A DNA stretch of 64,000 bases. Source: Amycolatopsis deserti (lineage in GTDB: Bacteria > Actinomycetota > Actinomycetes > Mycobacteriales > Pseudonocardiaceae). The position numbers and the translations under genes are program-made. The stretch is taken from the NCBI RefSeq assembly GCF_014653945.1, contig NZ_BNAU01000001.1:682001-746000 (forward strand), in the 5' to 3' direction. The notes beneath the pieces are model-generated. The model saw only the letters and a program-made list of their open reading frames with translations. It was not told where the DNA came from and did not search any database. Shown here one piece after another: positions 63,215 through 64,000 of this stretch. Position 1 is the first letter of the stretch. Each line of letters starts with the position of its first letter.

Positions 63215-64000
63215 TCAGCGGTAGGGGCGCAGGACGCGGCGGGCGATCGACCACCGCAGCACTTCGGACGGTCCCTCGTAGATGCGGAAGGCGCGGGCCT
63301 CGACCAGGAACCGGGCGACGAGGTGGTCCTCGCACACGCCCAGCCCGCCGTGCAGCTGCACGGCCCGGTCCAGCACCCGCCACACCGCTTCGGACACGAA
63401 CGTCTTGGTCACCGACGCGTGGTGCCGGGCCGCGCTGCTCGCCGGGCCTTCGGCGTCGATCACCTCCGCGCAGCGGGCGATCAGCGCGCGGGAGGCTTCG
63501 ATGTCGATTTCGTTGTCGGCCAGGTGCCCCTGCGCCAGCCCGTGTTCGGCGATCCGCGCGCCGAACGCCTCGCGCCGCGAGATGTGCCGCGCCGCCAGCT
63601 CCTGGGCACGCGTGGCCAGGCCGAGCCAGCTCATGCAGAACGACAGCCGCGACGGCGCCAGCCGCACTTGCGCGTACTCCATGCCCAGCCCGACCTCCCC
63701 GAGCACCGCCGTGTCCGGCACGAAACAGCCGCTGAACTCGACCTCGCAGTGCCCGCCGGGCGCGCTGGTGTGGTCCAGGGTCGGCATCCGGCGCAGCACG
63801 CGCATGCCCGGGTTGTCGGCGTCGACCAGGAACATCGTCGGGCCGTCGTCGGTCCGGGCCACGCAGATGACGAACGCGGCACCGTCCGCGCCGGTGGTCA
63901 GGTGCTTGGCGCCGTTGATCACCCACCCGCCCGGCGCTTCTTCGGCGGTGGTGCGCAGCATGCCCGGATCGGCCCCGGCGCCCGGCGCCGGCTCGGTCAT
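63215..64000 (-). CDS. acyl-CoA dehydrogenase, C-terminal part
   Basis: 261 residues of a flavin acyl-CoA dehydrogenase; the N-terminal domain lies beyond the right edge. The first visible residues, MTEPAPGAGADP, are the internal FAD/substrate motif (usually MTEPxxGSDP), so this Met is not the start. Further family features are WVINGAKHLTTGADGAAFVI, the Arg-containing REAFGARIAEHGL helix, VQLHGGLGVCEDHLVARFLV and EGPSEVLRWSIARRVLRPYR at the end. Role: alpha,beta-oxidation of acyl-CoA. Confidence 0.92.
   Translation of the reverse strand: MTEPAPGAGADPGMLRTTAEEAPGGWVINGAKHLTTGADGAAFVICVARTDDGPTMFLVDADNPGMRVLRRMPTLDHTSAPGGHCEVEFSGCFVPDTAVLGEVGLGMEYAQVRLAPSRLSFCMSWLGLATRAQELAARHISRREAFGARIAEHGLAQGHLADNEIDIEASRALIARCAEVIDAEGPASSAARHHASVTKTFVSEAVWRVLDRAVQLHGGLGVCEDHLVARFLVEARAFRIYEGPSEVLRWSIARRVLRPYR

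Overview
The window is GC-rich actinomycete chromosome. The GC-biased third codon positions, frequent GTG starts, chained ATGA/GTGA gene overlaps, Tat-exported phosphatases and many P450s suggest a Pseudonocardiaceae member such as Amycolatopsis. That placement is inference: no rRNA or tRNA gene is present to confirm it.

Layout. 1-2223: acyl-CoA metabolism (a CoA-binding acyl-CoA synthetase cut by the window edge and an SDR), divergent from a TetR regulator with two near-identical palindromes between them. 2361-12652: secreted phosphate/phosphodiester functions: a Tat-exported PhoD with an unusual C-terminal extension, a PhoX-like protein, a secreted HNH nuclease, and a beta-propeller phosphoesterase downstream of an ABC exporter. 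A decayed aldo/keto reductase lies among them. 12882-17867: a CtpI-like P-type ATPase, its small membrane partner and a 37-residue microprotein.

17849-53846 is the most interesting part: a large divergent lipid gene cluster of about 36 kb. The left arm (minus strand, 28718 to 17849) holds four P450s, a fatty acyl-AMP ligase (FAAL), a type II thioesterase, two hot-dog thioesterases, a cyclopropane-synthase-type methyltransferase, a free ACP, a membrane desaturase and an alpha/beta hydrolase. The right arm (plus strand, 28907 to 53846) holds a second FAAL, two soluble diiron proteins, a second ACP, a second methyltransferase, a hot-dog thioesterase, two flavoproteins, HD and LysR proteins, an acyl-CoA ligase and an SGNH hydrolase. 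It then continues with a PUFA-synthase-like iterative synthase: KS-AT-ACPx3-KR-DH, a tandem FabA-type dehydratase protein and a PfaD-type enoyl reductase. The arm ends with a complete dedicated acetyl-CoA carboxylase (fused AccD-AccA, BCCP, biotin carboxylase).

A reasonable model is that the carboxylase makes malonyl-CoA, the Pfa-like synthase builds an unsaturated or reduced acyl chain, and a hydrolase releases it. The FAALs would then reload chains on the two free ACPs for desaturation, C1 transfer and P450 oxidation. The two arms carry matching FAAL/ACP/methyltransferase/desaturase/thioesterase sets, which suggests two acyl chains or two rounds of tailoring. I do not recognise a known product. 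No KS-CLF, PfaB, phosphopantetheinyl transferase, NRPS module or ferredoxin gene lies in the window.

53887-64000: a secreted NAGPA-type glycosidase, a four-gene carbohydrate ABC importer, an MFS exporter, a decayed VapBC toxin-antitoxin pair, and a hydrolase/thioesterase/acyl-CoA dehydrogenase operon cut by the right edge.
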